In this document: one piece after another, positions 8,333 to 16,667 of the stretch | Layout of the letters: each line of letters begins with the position of its first letter | Position numbering within the stretch: position 1 is the first letter of the stretch | NCBI GenBank assembly: GCA_000263395.1 | Contig: AJXE01000030.1 | Location: 1 to 38,396, forward strand | Direction: 5' to 3' | DNA from: Stutzerimonas stutzeri TS44 | GTDB lineage: Bacteria > Pseudomonadota > Gammaproteobacteria > Pseudomonadales > Pseudomonadaceae | Length of the DNA stretch: 38,396 nt | The notes under the pieces: generated by a model | Seen by the model: only the letters and a program-made list of their open reading frames with translations | Database searches by the model: none | Told to the model about the DNA's origin: nothing | Position numbers and translations under genes: made by a program

Positions 8333-8704
8333 ATGTCGAAGCGACTTCCCCCACCAGCCGACAGGCATCACGCGCCCGGTCTGACCCTGGCGCTGCTGCT
8401 CGGCCTGTGCGTATCCGGCCACACCAGCGCCGACGATGCCACGCCCGAACACGCCCGGCTCGCCGCCGCGCTGCGCCAGCTCAACAGCATCGAACGGCTC
8501 GTCGCACAACAAGCCGCGCAGCAGCGGGACGAACGCGCCCGCTACCACTTCGACTACGCCCGTCTCACCGCTGACCTTGAGCGCGTGCGCGCCGGCATCC
8601 ACGACTACCTCACCCCAACGCGTGCGCAACCGCGCGACCCCGCCCTGCTGCTTGGCGACTACCGCCAGCCTACCGCCGCCCTCGAGCCGCAGGTCGCGCC
8701 ATGA
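8333..8704 (+). CDS. ICE protein, RAQPRD family (TIGR01690)
   Basis: A 123-residue protein with a signal-like segment (LTLALLLGLCVSGHTSA, about residues 18-34), a helical region with Gln/Arg repeats, and the eponymous motif RAQPRD (8622-8639) in YLTPTRAQPRDPALLLGDY. It is periplasmic by inference and its function is unknown. The start is preceded by GGA at 8323-8325. A 131-bp gap separates it from the TIGR03747 gene, the largest break within the first transfer block, so a separate promoter for the downstream genes is possible, though none is obvious. The stop overlaps the next ATG by four bases. Confidence 0.93.
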   Translation: MSKRLPPPADRHHAPGLTLALLLGLCVSGHTSADDATPEHARLAAALRQLNSIERLVAQQAAQQRDERARYHFDYARLTADLERVRAGIHDYLTPTRAQPRDPALLLGDYRQPTAALEPQVAP

Positions 8705-8934
8705 ACGCCGCGCAGACCGCCGCGTTCCAGGCCAACAGCGGCATCACCCCTTCCGACATGGCGACCGTGCTACTCGGTGCGGTGTTCGCCGTCCTGCTCG
8801 TGTGGGGTGCCTGGGCGATGCGCAGCGCCTACGTCGGTTGGGCAGAAGAACAGCTTTCCCAACGTCAGTTCCTGGTCGTCGTGGTGCGCTTTGCCGTGCT
8901 GTACCTGGTGCTGACCTTTTTCCTGCTCTCGTAA
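8701..8934 (+). CDS. ICE small membrane protein, TIGR03758 family
   Basis: A 77-residue protein with two membrane helices (about residues 20-42 and 56-76) separated by a short polar loop containing EEQLSQRQF. It falls between the RAQPRD and TIGR03745 genes, the fixed order of PFGI-1-class elements. Small two-helix proteins of this kind may be pilin-like or pore components, but the role is not established. Start overlap ATGA with the upstream gene. Confidence 0.88.
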   Translation: MNAAQTAAFQANSGITPSDMATVLLGAVFAVLLVWGAWAMRSAYVGWAEEQLSQRQFLVVVVRFAVLYLVLTFFLLS

Positions 8935-8943
8935 GAGGTAGCC

Positions 8944-9309
8944 ATGATGAAGCCGCTCACCCGCATTTCCCGCCCCCTCCACTTCGCTAGCCTGGCTGCA
9001 CTGCCGATGTTCAGCGTGCTGACACCTCTCGCCCACGCCGAGCTGCCCACCCTGGAAAACCCTTCGCGCGGCACGGGCGGCGGCATCATGGAAACGTTGC
9101 AGAATTACGGCTACGACATCGTGATGCTCATTGCATTGCTCGTGGTCGCCTCGATGTTCGTCGGCGTCTGCTACCACGCCTACACCCGCTATGCGGAAAT
9201 CCACATTGGCCGCTCAACCTGGGGCCAGTTTGGCCTGACCGTGGCGGTCGGTGCGATCCTGCTCGTGGTTGGCATCTGGCTGCTGACCGAAGCCATCGGC
9301 GTTCTCTGA
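8944..9309 (+). CDS. ICE membrane protein, TIGR03745 family
   Basis: A 121-residue protein with a signal peptide ending near LAHA (residue about 30), then two membrane helices (about 60-80 and 95-118), giving a VirB2/pilin-like layout. The short polar stretch LPTLENPSRGTGGGIMETLQ before the first helix is characteristic. The start ATGATG at 8944 is preceded by AGAGG at 8933-8937. A pilin-like role is an inference from topology. Next gene 16 bp downstream. Confidence 0.87.
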   Translation: MMKPLTRISRPLHFASLAALPMFSVLTPLAHAELPTLENPSRGTGGGIMETLQNYGYDIVMLIALLVVASMFVGVCYHAYTRYAEIHIGRSTWGQFGLTVAVGAILLVVGIWLLTEAIGVL

Positions 9310-9325
9310 ACCAAGGAATGCCGAC

Positions 9326-9721
9326 ATGGCTGAAGACATCCGCCCGGACGGGACGGTGGCGTTCCTGCCCCACCGTCTCAACCGTCACCCCGTGGTGGTG
9401 CGAGGGCTGACGGCAAACGAACTGTGGGTCTGTGCGGGATCATCGGGGGTGATCGGTCTCGCGAGTGGCATCCCGCTGGCCTTCATATTTACAACGATTG
9501 CCATCGTCCCCACAGCCATCCTACTGGCGGTCACCGCTGGCATTTTCATCGGTGGCGGCACGCTGCGCCGGCTCAAACGCGGCCGCCCAGAAACATGGCT
9601 GTACCGGCAGTTGCAGTGGTGGATCGCCGCCCACCTGCCGCAGCTCGCACCTTTCACCGATGGCCACACACTGGTGATTCGCTCCGGTTACTGGAGCACA
9701 CGCCGGGGCAAGGCGCTGTGA
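9326..9721 (+). CDS. ICE membrane protein, TIGR03750 family
   Basis: A 131-residue inner-membrane protein. The N-terminal polar part has FLPHRLNRHPVVVRGLTANEL, followed by two close hydrophobic segments (about residues 33-75) and a basic tail with RRLKRGRPETWLYRQL. The topology is like TraL/VirB3, which sits beside pilin and ATPase genes in conjugation systems; the functional equivalence is inferred. AAGGA at 9313-9317 serves as ribosome-binding site. Its stop overlaps the GTG start of the next gene. Confidence 0.87.
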   Translation: MAEDIRPDGTVAFLPHRLNRHPVVVRGLTANELWVCAGSSGVIGLASGIPLAFIFTTIAIVPTAILLAVTAGIFIGGGTLRRLKRGRPETWLYRQLQWWIAAHLPQLAPFTDGHTLVIRSGYWSTRRGKAL

Positions 9722-10392
9722 GCCGGTTCAAAAACGAAGTGCTGCGGCTCGAAGCCCACATCAAGACCCTGCGTATCGGGGCCAGCGCGCTGGTCGTACT
9801 GGCGCTGGTCATGGGCGTCGGCTGGTGGAGCGCTCCACGCGACCTGACCATCCATGTACCGCCAGACCTGCGCTCAGGCAGTACGCGTCCATGGTGGGAC
9901 GTGCCGCCTGAGAGCGTTTACGCCTTCACCTTCTACGTCTGGCAGCAGCTCCAGCGCTGGCCCACCAATGGCGACGAGGACTACCCGCGCAACCTGCACG
10001 CGCTGTCGCCCTATCTCACGCCCGCCTGCCAGGCGTTCCTGCAGCAGGACTACGAGTACCGCCGCAATGCTGGAGAGCTGCGGAGACGCGTACGCGGCAT
10101 CTATGAGATTCCGGGCCGCGGTTACGGCGACAACCCGACGCTGCGCGTGCGCACCGTCTCCACCCGCGAGTGGGTCGTTAGCCTCGACGTCACGGCAGAC
10201 GAATACTACGCCTCGGAGCAAGTCAAGCGCGCCCTGGTCCGCTACCCGCTCAAGGTCCTGCGGATTGACGTCGACCCTCAGCGCAACCCGTTTGGTCTTG
10301 CCATTGACTGCTACGAGGGCGCGCCGCAGCGCATTGCCACCCCTGTCGATCCGGCGGCAGCGCCCGCTCCTTCCCCGGAAAACATGCCATGA
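9718..10392 (+). CDS. ICE protein, PFL_4703 family (TIGR03746), GTG start
   Basis: A 224-residue bitopic protein: cytoplasmic N-terminus, one helix (about residues 18-36), then a periplasmic domain with PWWDVPPESVYAFTFYVWQQLQRW and RGIYEIPGRGYG. The shape matches TraE/VirB5/VirB8-like bridging proteins, a role inferred from gene order. I set the start at GTG 9718-9720, which overlaps the previous stop (GTGA). A longer open frame begins at 9424 but would run inside the TIGR03750 gene and place a non-family sequence before the membrane helix. Stop overlaps next ATG. Confidence 0.88.
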   Translation: MSRFKNEVLRLEAHIKTLRIGASALVVLALVMGVGWWSAPRDLTIHVPPDLRSGSTRPWWDVPPESVYAFTFYVWQQLQRWPTNGDEDYPRNLHALSPYLTPACQAFLQQDYEYRRNAGELRRRVRGIYEIPGRGYGDNPTLRVRTVSTREWVVSLDVTADEYYASEQVKRALVRYPLKVLRIDVDPQRNPFGLAIDCYEGAPQRIATPVDPAAAPAPSPENMP

Positions 10393-11246
10393 ACCGCTTA
10401 TTGCCACTGGCTCTTGCGGCGCTCACCCTGGTTCTGTTCAGCGCCGTCCATGCCACCGAACTCGTGCGTTGGGAAAGGTTGCCGCTGGCCGTACCACTCG
10501 TGGTTGGCCAGGAGCGCATCGTCTTCGTCGAGCGCAATGTCCGCGTCGGGGTACCCGCATCGGTCGGTAGCCGCCTGCGCGTGCAGAGCGCCGCCGGGGC
10601 CATCTACCTGCTGGCGAGCGAGCCAATCGAACCGACCCGGCTGCAACTGCAGGACGCCGATACCGGTACCGTCATTCTGCTCGACATCGCCGCCGAACCC
10701 GAGCAGGAGGGTCAGCTACCGTTGGAGCCGGTGCGCATAATCGAGAGCGCATCATCCGCTGCTCAGACGGATGCAGATGACAGTGCCGCAGCCGCCCCGC
10801 CCGTGCGGGCAACACCGCAGCCGGTGATCCTGACCCGCTACGCGGCACAGAACCTCTACGCACCGCTGCGCACGGTCGAACCCGTACCGGGCGTCACACG
10901 CGCCACCCTGCGCCGCGACCTGCCGCTGGACAGCTTGCTGCCGACGCTGCCGGTACAGGCCCAGGCGCTCGCGGCATGGCGTCTGGACGACCTGTGGGTC
11001 AGTGCCCTGCGCCTGCGCAACAACGCCGCGCACTGGCTCGACCTGGATCCTCGCGCCCTGCAAGGCCACTTCCTCACCGCGACCTTCCAGCATTCGACGC
11101 TGGGACCGAACGGCACGCCGGACGACACCACCGTCGTCTACCTCGTCACCCGTGGACATGGGCTGGCGCAGGCCCTGCTGCCGACCATCGCGCCCGTCGA
11201 TGCCTCCCTCAACCTGCCCGTTCCGCAAGATGAAGGAGGCCGCTGA
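10389..11246 (+). CDS. ICE protein, PFL_4704 family (TIGR03749)
   Basis: A 285-residue secreted protein with a signal peptide (about 1-22, ending SAVHA), TraK-like in position. The conserved N-terminal segment reads ELVRWERLPLAVPLVVGQER, followed by a beta-rich domain (IYLLASEPIEPTRLQLQD). A low-complexity Ala/Asp/Ser stretch (about residues 120-140) precedes the C-terminal domain with LTRYAAQNLYAPLR. TraK proteins link the outer-membrane secretin-like TraV to TraB; a similar role is inferred because a TraB-like gene (PFL_4705) and a lipoprotein gene follow directly. Overlaps both neighbours. Confidence 0.88.
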   Translation: MNRLLPLALAALTLVLFSAVHATELVRWERLPLAVPLVVGQERIVFVERNVRVGVPASVGSRLRVQSAAGAIYLLASEPIEPTRLQLQDADTGTVILLDIAAEPEQEGQLPLEPVRIIESASSAAQTDADDSAAAAPPVRATPQPVILTRYAAQNLYAPLRTVEPVPGVTRATLRRDLPLDSLLPTLPVQAQALAAWRLDDLWVSALRLRNNAAHWLDLDPRALQGHFLTATFQHSTLGPNGTPDDTTVVYLVTRGHGLAQALLPTIAPVDASLNLPVPQDEGGR

Positions 11247-12670
11247 TGCACAGCAATGGCCTGCTCAAATGGCTGATGATCCCCCTGGCGCTGCTGCTGG
11301 TGTTCGTCGGCATCAAGCTGTTCTCCGGCGGCAACGACGTTCCCGGTTCGCAGGAAGAAAGTACCCGGCTCACGCCCGATGAAGCCAAAGCGCTCGGTAT
11401 CGAGGGCGACACCCCACGTGACACCGTGGCGACGTTAGTCGCTCAGGTCCGTCAACTACGCACCGAGTTGCAGACCGCACTGGGCGACAACAAGGCCCAG
11501 CGTGACGAGAACCAACGGCTTCGGCAACGCGAAGGCACCATCGACCGGCGCATCCAGAGCGCGCTCGACAGCGAACGCAATCAGATGCATCAGGATCGGC
11601 AGCAGGTCACCAGCGAGCGGCAGAAAACCCAGGGGCTGCTGCAACAACTGCAGCAGCGGCTCGATGGCATCGGCAAGGATAACCCCGCCGATCTACCGGT
11701 CGGCCTAGGCCTTGAGCCGGGCGACGGTCTGGCTGGCGATACTCTGCGCTGGATCGAGCCGGAGGACCGGCGCGACGACGGCAAGCAGCGCAACACCGGC
11801 AATGCCAGCAGCCCCAGCTTCCCGACCCGCTTCGGGCCGGCGCAGAAGACACTTGAAACCACTGCCAGCTCCGCTGTCGACGCCGGCCGCCGCGCGGCGG
11901 GTGTGCCAGAGACGACAGCCGTCTACACCGTGCCGACCAACTCGACCCTGATGGGCTCGATCTCCATGACGGCACTGATCGGCCGCGTACCGATCGACGG
12001 CACCGTCAGTGACCCGTATCCATTCAAAGTCCTGATCGGGCGGGACAACCTCACCGCGAACGGCATTGATATTCCGGATGTTGCCGGCGCCGTGGTCAGC
12101 GGCACCGCCTCAGGCGACTGGACCCTCTCCTGCGTGCGCGGGCAGATCCGTTCGGTCACGTTCGTCTTCGAGGACGGCACGATCCGCACCCTCCCGAAAG
12201 ACGACGAGCGCGGCGGCAACCGCCAACAAAGCAACAACGGCAACGACACACAGGACGGCATGGGCTGGATCAGCGACCCGCACGGCATTCCCTGCGTCAG
12301 TGGCCAACGCCGTAGCAACGCGCAGCAGTACCTAGGCACGCAGGCCCTGATCACCGCGGCCGGTGCCGGCGTCGCCTCGCTGATCGACTCAGACAGTGGT
12401 CAGGTCTCCTACATGAGCAACGACGGCTCCATCGGGACCGTCGGCATCGGCTCAAACGAAGCCATGGGCCGTATCCTCGCTGGTGGCGTGCAAGACATGT
12501 CTGCTTGGGTCAACAAGCTCTATGGTCAGGCGTTCGCAGCGGTCTACGTCAAGCCCGGCGCACGCGTCGCAGTGCATCTCGAAGAACCCCTGACCATCGA
12601 CTACGACCCGAAAGGTCGCCGCGTCGATCACCGTCTTGGAGGAAGCTCACATGCGCAAGATCTGGACTAA
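11246..12670 (+). CDS. ICE TraB-like protein, PFL_4705 family (TIGR03752)
   Basis: A 474-residue envelope-spanning protein. The N-terminal helix (about residues 8-24) is followed by a long coiled-coil (about 60-140, rich in Gln/Arg/Glu), a Pro/Asp linker, and a C-terminal VirB10/TraB-type beta domain from about residue 215 (VYTVPTNSTLMGSISMTALIG). The domain ends with the conserved VKPGARVAVHLEEPLTIDYD segment. This is the TrbI/VirB10-like scaffold that spans inner and outer membranes. The ATG shares a base with the previous stop (TGATG). The end overlaps the lipoprotein gene by 20 bp. Confidence 0.9.
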   Translation: MHSNGLLKWLMIPLALLLVFVGIKLFSGGNDVPGSQEESTRLTPDEAKALGIEGDTPRDTVATLVAQVRQLRTELQTALGDNKAQRDENQRLRQREGTIDRRIQSALDSERNQMHQDRQQVTSERQKTQGLLQQLQQRLDGIGKDNPADLPVGLGLEPGDGLAGDTLRWIEPEDRRDDGKQRNTGNASSPSFPTRFGPAQKTLETTASSAVDAGRRAAGVPETTAVYTVPTNSTLMGSISMTALIGRVPIDGTVSDPYPFKVLIGRDNLTANGIDIPDVAGAVVSGTASGDWTLSCVRGQIRSVTFVFEDGTIRTLPKDDERGGNRQQSNNGNDTQDGMGWISDPHGIPCVSGQRRSNAQQYLGTQALITAAGAGVASLIDSDSGQVSYMSNDGSIGTVGIGSNEAMGRILAGGVQDMSAWVNKLYGQAFAAVYVKPGARVAVHLEEPLTIDYDPKGRRVDHRLGGSSHAQDLD

Positions 12671-13070
12671 CAGCCTGACGCTGCTGGCCGTCGTGCTCAC
12701 ACTCGGCGGCTGCGCGACAAGCAAGGACGAACTACTGCCGCACGACGACAGCACCATGCTCGATATCTGGAACGTCGAGACCGGCGGCGGAACCGCCCGG
12801 CAACTGCTCGACGCGCGCCAAGCCCTGCGCCGGCCGTTGACCGAGGCCGATGTACACGCTGCGTACATCGTGCAGGCCCGCTACACACGCACGGCCGCCA
12901 ACGAAATTTACCGACAGTTCCATCGGCTGCCGAACCCCGATCTGCTGATGTACGTGTTCCCGCACATGGCTGGAAGCGACCCGGTGCCGGTGCCCGGCTA
13001 CACCACGCTGTTCCCTCTGTACCAGCGCGTGCAGTACGCACTGCCTGGCGAACGGGTTGAGGATTACTAA
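12651..13070 (+). CDS. ICE lipoprotein, TIGR03751 family (TraV-like position)
   Basis: A 139-residue lipoprotein with lipobox LGGC after a hydrophobic signal (Cys about residue 21). The ATG at 12651 is favoured over an in-frame TTG at 12636 because GGAGG (12638-12642) is correctly spaced before it. Conserved features include TGGGTARQLLDARQALRRPL and the FHRLPNPDLLMYVFPHM segment. Placed between TraB-like and TraC-like genes, where TraV sits in F-type systems, so an outer-membrane core role is inferred. The stop overlaps the TraC start (TAATG). Confidence 0.9.
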   Translation: MRKIWTNSLTLLAVVLTLGGCATSKDELLPHDDSTMLDIWNVETGGGTARQLLDARQALRRPLTEADVHAAYIVQARYTRTAANEIYRQFHRLPNPDLLMYVFPHMAGSDPVPVPGYTTLFPLYQRVQYALPGERVEDY

Positions 13071-15925
13071 TGGCCTGGCCCCTGTTCAAGCACCGGCGCC
13101 AGGTCGAGGAACCCGCGCCACCTGCGGACGCCTGGGCTCGCCACGTCGCCGAGTTATACACCCACGGCATTGCCGAACCTGGCACCGCACACGTCTCGCG
13201 TCAGCCGGCCACTCAGGCCGACGAGAAGGCGCTCTACGATGTTGCACCCTCGTTCACCGACCTGCTGCCGTGGGCCGAGTACCTGCCCCAGTCACAGTGC
13301 ATGCTGCTTGATGACGGCACCTCGGTGGCGGCCTTCTACGAGCTGCTCCCGGTCGGCACGGAAGGACGCGAACCCGCCTGGCTGCTGCAGGTCCGCGACA
13401 CGCTGGAAAACGTGCTGCAGGATGCCTTCGACGAATTAGAAGACAACCCCTGGGTCGTGCAGCTCTACGCCCAAGACGACCCCAACTGGGACCGTTATCT
13501 CGACGAGCTGCGCGCCTACATCCAGCCCCGCGCCCAAGGCACCGCCTTCACCAAGTTCTACCTGCGGTTCTTTGGCCACCATCTGCAGGCCATCGCCAAG
13601 CCCGGCGGTCTGTTCGAGGACAACACCGTCACGCGCCTGCCCTGGCGCGGTCAGACCCGGCGCACGCGGATGGTCGTCTACCGCCGTGTCGGCCACGCGC
13701 CGCATCGCCGTGGGCAAACGCCCGAGCAGGCCCTCATCCGGGTCTGCGACCGCCTCGTCGGCGGCTTGGCCCATGCCGGTGTACGCGCCCGGCGTCTTGG
13801 CGCGGCGGACATCCACGCCTGGTTGTTACGCTGGTTTAATCCCCATCCAACCCAGGTAGGTAACACCGCAGAAGACCGGGAGCGGTTCTATGCCCTGACC
13901 GGCTATCCGGACGAACAGGAGCCCGGCGAGATCGAGCTGGCCAGCGGCACGGATTTCAGCCAGCGGCTGTTCTTCGGTCAGCCACGCTCGGATGTCGCTG
14001 AGGGCCAATGGCACTTCGATGGCATGCCGCACCGCGCCATCGCCGTCGACCGCCTACGCACACCGCCATCGACCGGGCACGTCACCGGCGAAACCCGCAA
14101 GGGCGACGCGATCAATGCGCTGTTCGACCAACTGCCGGAAGACACGATTCAGTGCCTGACGCTGGTCATCACCCCCCAGGATGTGCTCGAAGCGCACCTC
14201 AACCACCTTGGTCGCAAATCCGTGGGCGACACCCTGGCATCGGAACAGACCCGTGCCGATGTGCAACAGGCCCGCAGCCTGATCGGCAGCGCTCACAAGT
14301 TGTACCGGAGCGCACTCACCTTTTATCTGCGTGGTCGCGACCAGTCCGAGTTGGACGCTCGCGGCCTGCAACTTGGCAACGTGCTGCTCGGTGCCGGGCT
14401 GCAACCGGTACGCGAAGAAGATGAGGTCGCACCGCTCAACACCTATCTGCGCTGGCTGCCCTGCGTCTACGACCCAGCGCTGGACAAGCGCCAGTGGTAC
14501 ACCCAGCTGATGTTCGCCCAACACGCCGCCAACCTGGCACCGCTGTGGGGGCGCAGCCAGGGCACCGGCCACCCCGGTCTCACATTGTTCAACCGCGGCG
14601 GCGGCACCATCACCTTCGATCCGCTCAATCGCCTCGACCGGCAAATGAATGCGCACCTGTTCCTCGCCGGCCCGACCGGCTCCGGCAAGTCGGCCACGCT
14701 TAACAATCTGCTCAACCAAGTTACCGCGATCTACCGACCAAGACTGTTCATCGTCGAAGCCGGCAACTCCTTTGGCCTGTACGGCGATTTCGCCGCGCGA
14801 CTGGGCCTCACCGTACATCGTGTGAAGCTCTCGCCCGGCGCGGGCGTCAGCCTCGCTCCTTTCGCCGATGCGCACCGGCTGGTGGAAACGCCCAGCCAGG
14901 TGCAGACGCTCGACGCTGATGCGCTGGACGAAGACGACGCGGCTACCGATGGCGATGAGCAGCGCGACGTGCTGGGTGAGCTGGAGATCACTGCCCGCCT
15001 GATGATCACCGGAGGAGAAGAACGCGAGGAAGCGCGCATGACGCGTGCGGATCGCAGCCTGATTCGCCAATGCATCCTCGACGCGGCAGAGCGCTGTGTC
15101 GCCGAGCAACGCACGGTGCTCACGCGGGACGTCCGCGATGCCCTGCGCGAGCGCGGCCGCGACACAACCCTGCCCGAGGTCCGCCGTGCCCGGCTGCTGG
15201 AAATGGCCGATGCGATGGATATGTTCACCCAAGGCAGCGACGGCGAGATGTTCGACCGCCCCGGCACACCGTGGCCGGAAGCTGACATCACCATCGTCGA
15301 CCTGGCTACCTATGCCAGGGAGGGCTACAACGCTCAGCTTTCCATCGCCTATATCTCGCTGATCAACACCGTCAACAACATCGCCGAGCGCGACCAGTTC
15401 CTGGGCCGCCCGATCATCAACGTCACCGACGAGGGGCATATCATCACCAAGAACCCATTGCTCGCCCCCTATATCGTCAAGATCACCAAGATGTGGCGCA
15501 AACTTGGGGCCTGGTTCTGGCTGGCGACGCAGAACCTGGACGACCTGCCCAAAGCCGCCGAGCCAATGTTGAACATGATGGAATGGTGGTTGTGTATGGG
15601 CATGCCGCCAGACGAGGTAGAGAAAATCGCCAAGTTCCGCGAGCTCACTCCGGCGCAGAAAGCCCTGATGCTCTCTGCCAGAAAGGAAACCGGCAAATTC
15701 TCAGAAGGTGTAATTCTGTCGCGTAGCATGGAATTATTGTTCCGCGCGGTGCCCCCCAGCCTCTATCTCGCGCTCGCCCAAACCGAGCCGGAGGAAAAGG
15801 CCGAGCGCTACCAACTTATGCAGCAGCATGGCATCAGCGAACTCGACGCCGCGCTCAAGATCGCCGAGAGCATTGATCAGGAACGTGGCATCAGCCCGCT
15901 TCCGCTGGAATGGACCAGGCAGTAA
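13070..15925 (+). CDS. traC: Conjugative transfer ATPase TraC/VirB4-like, PFL_4706 family (TIGR03744)
   Basis: A 951-residue VirB4-type motor ATPase for pilus assembly and substrate transfer at the inner membrane. The N-terminal TraC domain spans roughly residues 50-450. Walker A is LAGPTGSGKSATL (about 530-543) and Walker B is INVTDEGHIIT (about 783-793). The ATQNLDDLPKAAEPMLNMME segment near 824 is the usual VirB4 motif. Full length and intact. It is the last gene of the first transfer block: instead of the PFL_4709 gene, arsenic genes follow, and PFL_4709 reappears nearly 16 kb downstream. Confidence 0.95.
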   Translation: MAWPLFKHRRQVEEPAPPADAWARHVAELYTHGIAEPGTAHVSRQPATQADEKALYDVAPSFTDLLPWAEYLPQSQCMLLDDGTSVAAFYELLPVGTEGREPAWLLQVRDTLENVLQDAFDELEDNPWVVQLYAQDDPNWDRYLDELRAYIQPRAQGTAFTKFYLRFFGHHLQAIAKPGGLFEDNTVTRLPWRGQTRRTRMVVYRRVGHAPHRRGQTPEQALIRVCDRLVGGLAHAGVRARRLGAADIHAWLLRWFNPHPTQVGNTAEDRERFYALTGYPDEQEPGEIELASGTDFSQRLFFGQPRSDVAEGQWHFDGMPHRAIAVDRLRTPPSTGHVTGETRKGDAINALFDQLPEDTIQCLTLVITPQDVLEAHLNHLGRKSVGDTLASEQTRADVQQARSLIGSAHKLYRSALTFYLRGRDQSELDARGLQLGNVLLGAGLQPVREEDEVAPLNTYLRWLPCVYDPALDKRQWYTQLMFAQHAANLAPLWGRSQGTGHPGLTLFNRGGGTITFDPLNRLDRQMNAHLFLAGPTGSGKSATLNNLLNQVTAIYRPRLFIVEAGNSFGLYGDFAARLGLTVHRVKLSPGAGVSLAPFADAHRLVETPSQVQTLDADALDEDDAATDGDEQRDVLGELEITARLMITGGEEREEARMTRADRSLIRQCILDAAERCVAEQRTVLTRDVRDALRERGRDTTLPEVRRARLLEMADAMDMFTQGSDGEMFDRPGTPWPEADITIVDLATYAREGYNAQLSIAYISLINTVNNIAERDQFLGRPIINVTDEGHIITKNPLLAPYIVKITKMWRKLGAWFWLATQNLDDLPKAAEPMLNMMEWWLCMGMPPDEVEKIAKFRELTPAQKALMLSARKETGKFSEGVILSRSMELLFRAVPPSLYLALAQTEPEEKAERYQLMQQHGISELDAALKIAESIDQERGISPLPLEWTRQ

Positions 15926-16111
15926 CGGAGCTGCACATTGACCTCACGTTCAACACCACACCGCCATCTATGATCTCCGCACTCAAGCCGGCCCGAACCA
16001 GCCGGATAATACCGGTCGCTCACCTCTATACGTGCGCTTCAATGTGTTCGCTGTGGTCAGCTTACGGCGGGCTGCAACCACAAGATTGCACCCATGCGGG
16101 CGCGCAAAAGA

Positions 16112-16133
16112 AAGGCCGCCCGAAGGCGGCCTT
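16112..16133 (-). terminator. Rho-independent terminator of the small secreted-protein gene
   Basis: Perfect 9-bp stem AAGGCCGCC / GGCGGCCTT with a 4-base loop, starting 9 bp past the stop codon of the minus-strand gene and followed on the minus strand by TCTTTT. It probably also insulates traC transcription from the arsenic island. Confidence 0.85.
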
Positions 16134-16141
16134 GGTAAAAA

Positions 16142-16414
16142 TTACTTCTTCAGCGTTTCCAAGTAGGCCTTGAGAGTCTTCTCATCGGCCGCCTTGACGG
16201 TCATGCCGTTAGGGCCGGTGCCGATGTCGGTGAACTGCTTGGCCGGCTCACCGGTGGCTTCGAAGTCCTTCAGCTCCTGGGAGCCCTCGCGGAACACCCA
16301 CAGTCGGCCGTCTTCGACTTCGGTGACGAAACCAGGTTTGTCGAACTCACCGGCTACGGCGGTGCCGGCGAAGAGGGAGGCCAGCATTAGCGCGGACAGG
16401 GTCAGTTTTTTCAT
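16142..16414 (-). CDS. Small secreted protein of unknown function, divergent from arsC1
   Basis: A 90-residue protein with a clear signal peptide (MKKLTLSALMLASLFAGTAVAG, cleaved after about residue 21), leaving a mature acidic and lysine-rich domain of about 69 residues with FDKPGFVTEVEDGRLWVFR and a C-terminal helix ending AYLETLKK. There are no cysteines and few histidines, so direct arsenic binding is not suggested. I chose the ATG at 16414 because AGGA (16423-16426 on +) fits it; an upstream in-frame ATG at 16429 lacks such a site. It has its own terminator. The upstream gap contains two ATTC-N8-GAAT palindromes, suggesting arsenic-linked control. Function not recognised. Confidence 0.82.
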   Translation of the reverse strand: MKKLTLSALMLASLFAGTAVAGEFDKPGFVTEVEDGRLWVFREGSQELKDFEATGEPAKQFTDIGTGPNGMTVKAADEKTLKAYLETLKK

Positions 16415-16483
16415 CGTAGATTCCTGCATTGGGTTGAGGTGGGACGCAACCTAAATCCGTACCGATGACGCTTTCATTACAAA

Positions 16484-16499
16484 ATTCATATATGCGAAT
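16484..16499. promoter_or_regulatory. Candidate ArsR operator near the small secreted-protein gene
   Basis: Palindrome ATTC-ATATATGC-GAAT, extended to AAATTC/GAATTT at 16482-16501, lies 70 bp upstream of the minus-strand start. It has the same ATTC-N8-GAAT form as the site before arsC1. Binding by ArsR is inferred. Confidence 0.5.
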
Positions 16500-16591
16500 T
16501 TACAGATGTAATAAAACGTTTCAGAGGTTAGCGAGAACGTGAACCGGCTAAAGCGAGCTGCTATACGACGGGTTGTCAGCACCAATGGTGA

Positions 16592-16619
16592 TTGAGGCAA
16601 GCGTAGGTTTACCTTTTAT
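16592..16619 (+). promoter_or_regulatory. Candidate sigma-70 promoter of the arsC1 operon
   Basis: TTGAGG (16592-16597) and TTTTAT (16614-16619) are separated by 16 bp. The expected transcription start is near 16627, just upstream of the palindrome at 16634-16649, which would place a repressor on the initially transcribed region. Matches to consensus are moderate. Confidence 0.45.
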
Positions 16620-16633
16620 GTGAAAAACCATAT

Positions 16634-16649
16634 ATTCGTTTTTCCGAAT
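16634..16649. promoter_or_regulatory. Candidate ArsR operator of the arsC1 operon
   Basis: Inverted repeat ATTCG-TTTTTC-CGAAT between the candidate promoter and the arsC1 start. It is AT-rich and has the layout of operators bound by ArsR/SmtB-family dimers. The arsR gene is the second gene of the operon, so autorepression released by arsenite is the likely circuit. Confidence 0.6.
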
Positions 16650-16667
16650 TTGTCAGAGACATTTCCC

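Noticed and set aside
9424..9717. N-terminal extension of the PFL_4703 gene
   Set aside because: Overlaps the whole TIGR03750 gene in another frame; the GTG at 9718 with GTGA overlap and a membrane anchor soon after is a better start.
14054..15439. 461-residue open frame on the minus strand
   Set aside because: It is antisense to the conserved TraC ATPase, has no recognisable domain, and arises from high-GC codon bias.
16620..16667. Upstream GTG start for arsC1
   Set aside because: It would place the operator inside the coding sequence and add residues unlike the family; ATG 16668 fits.
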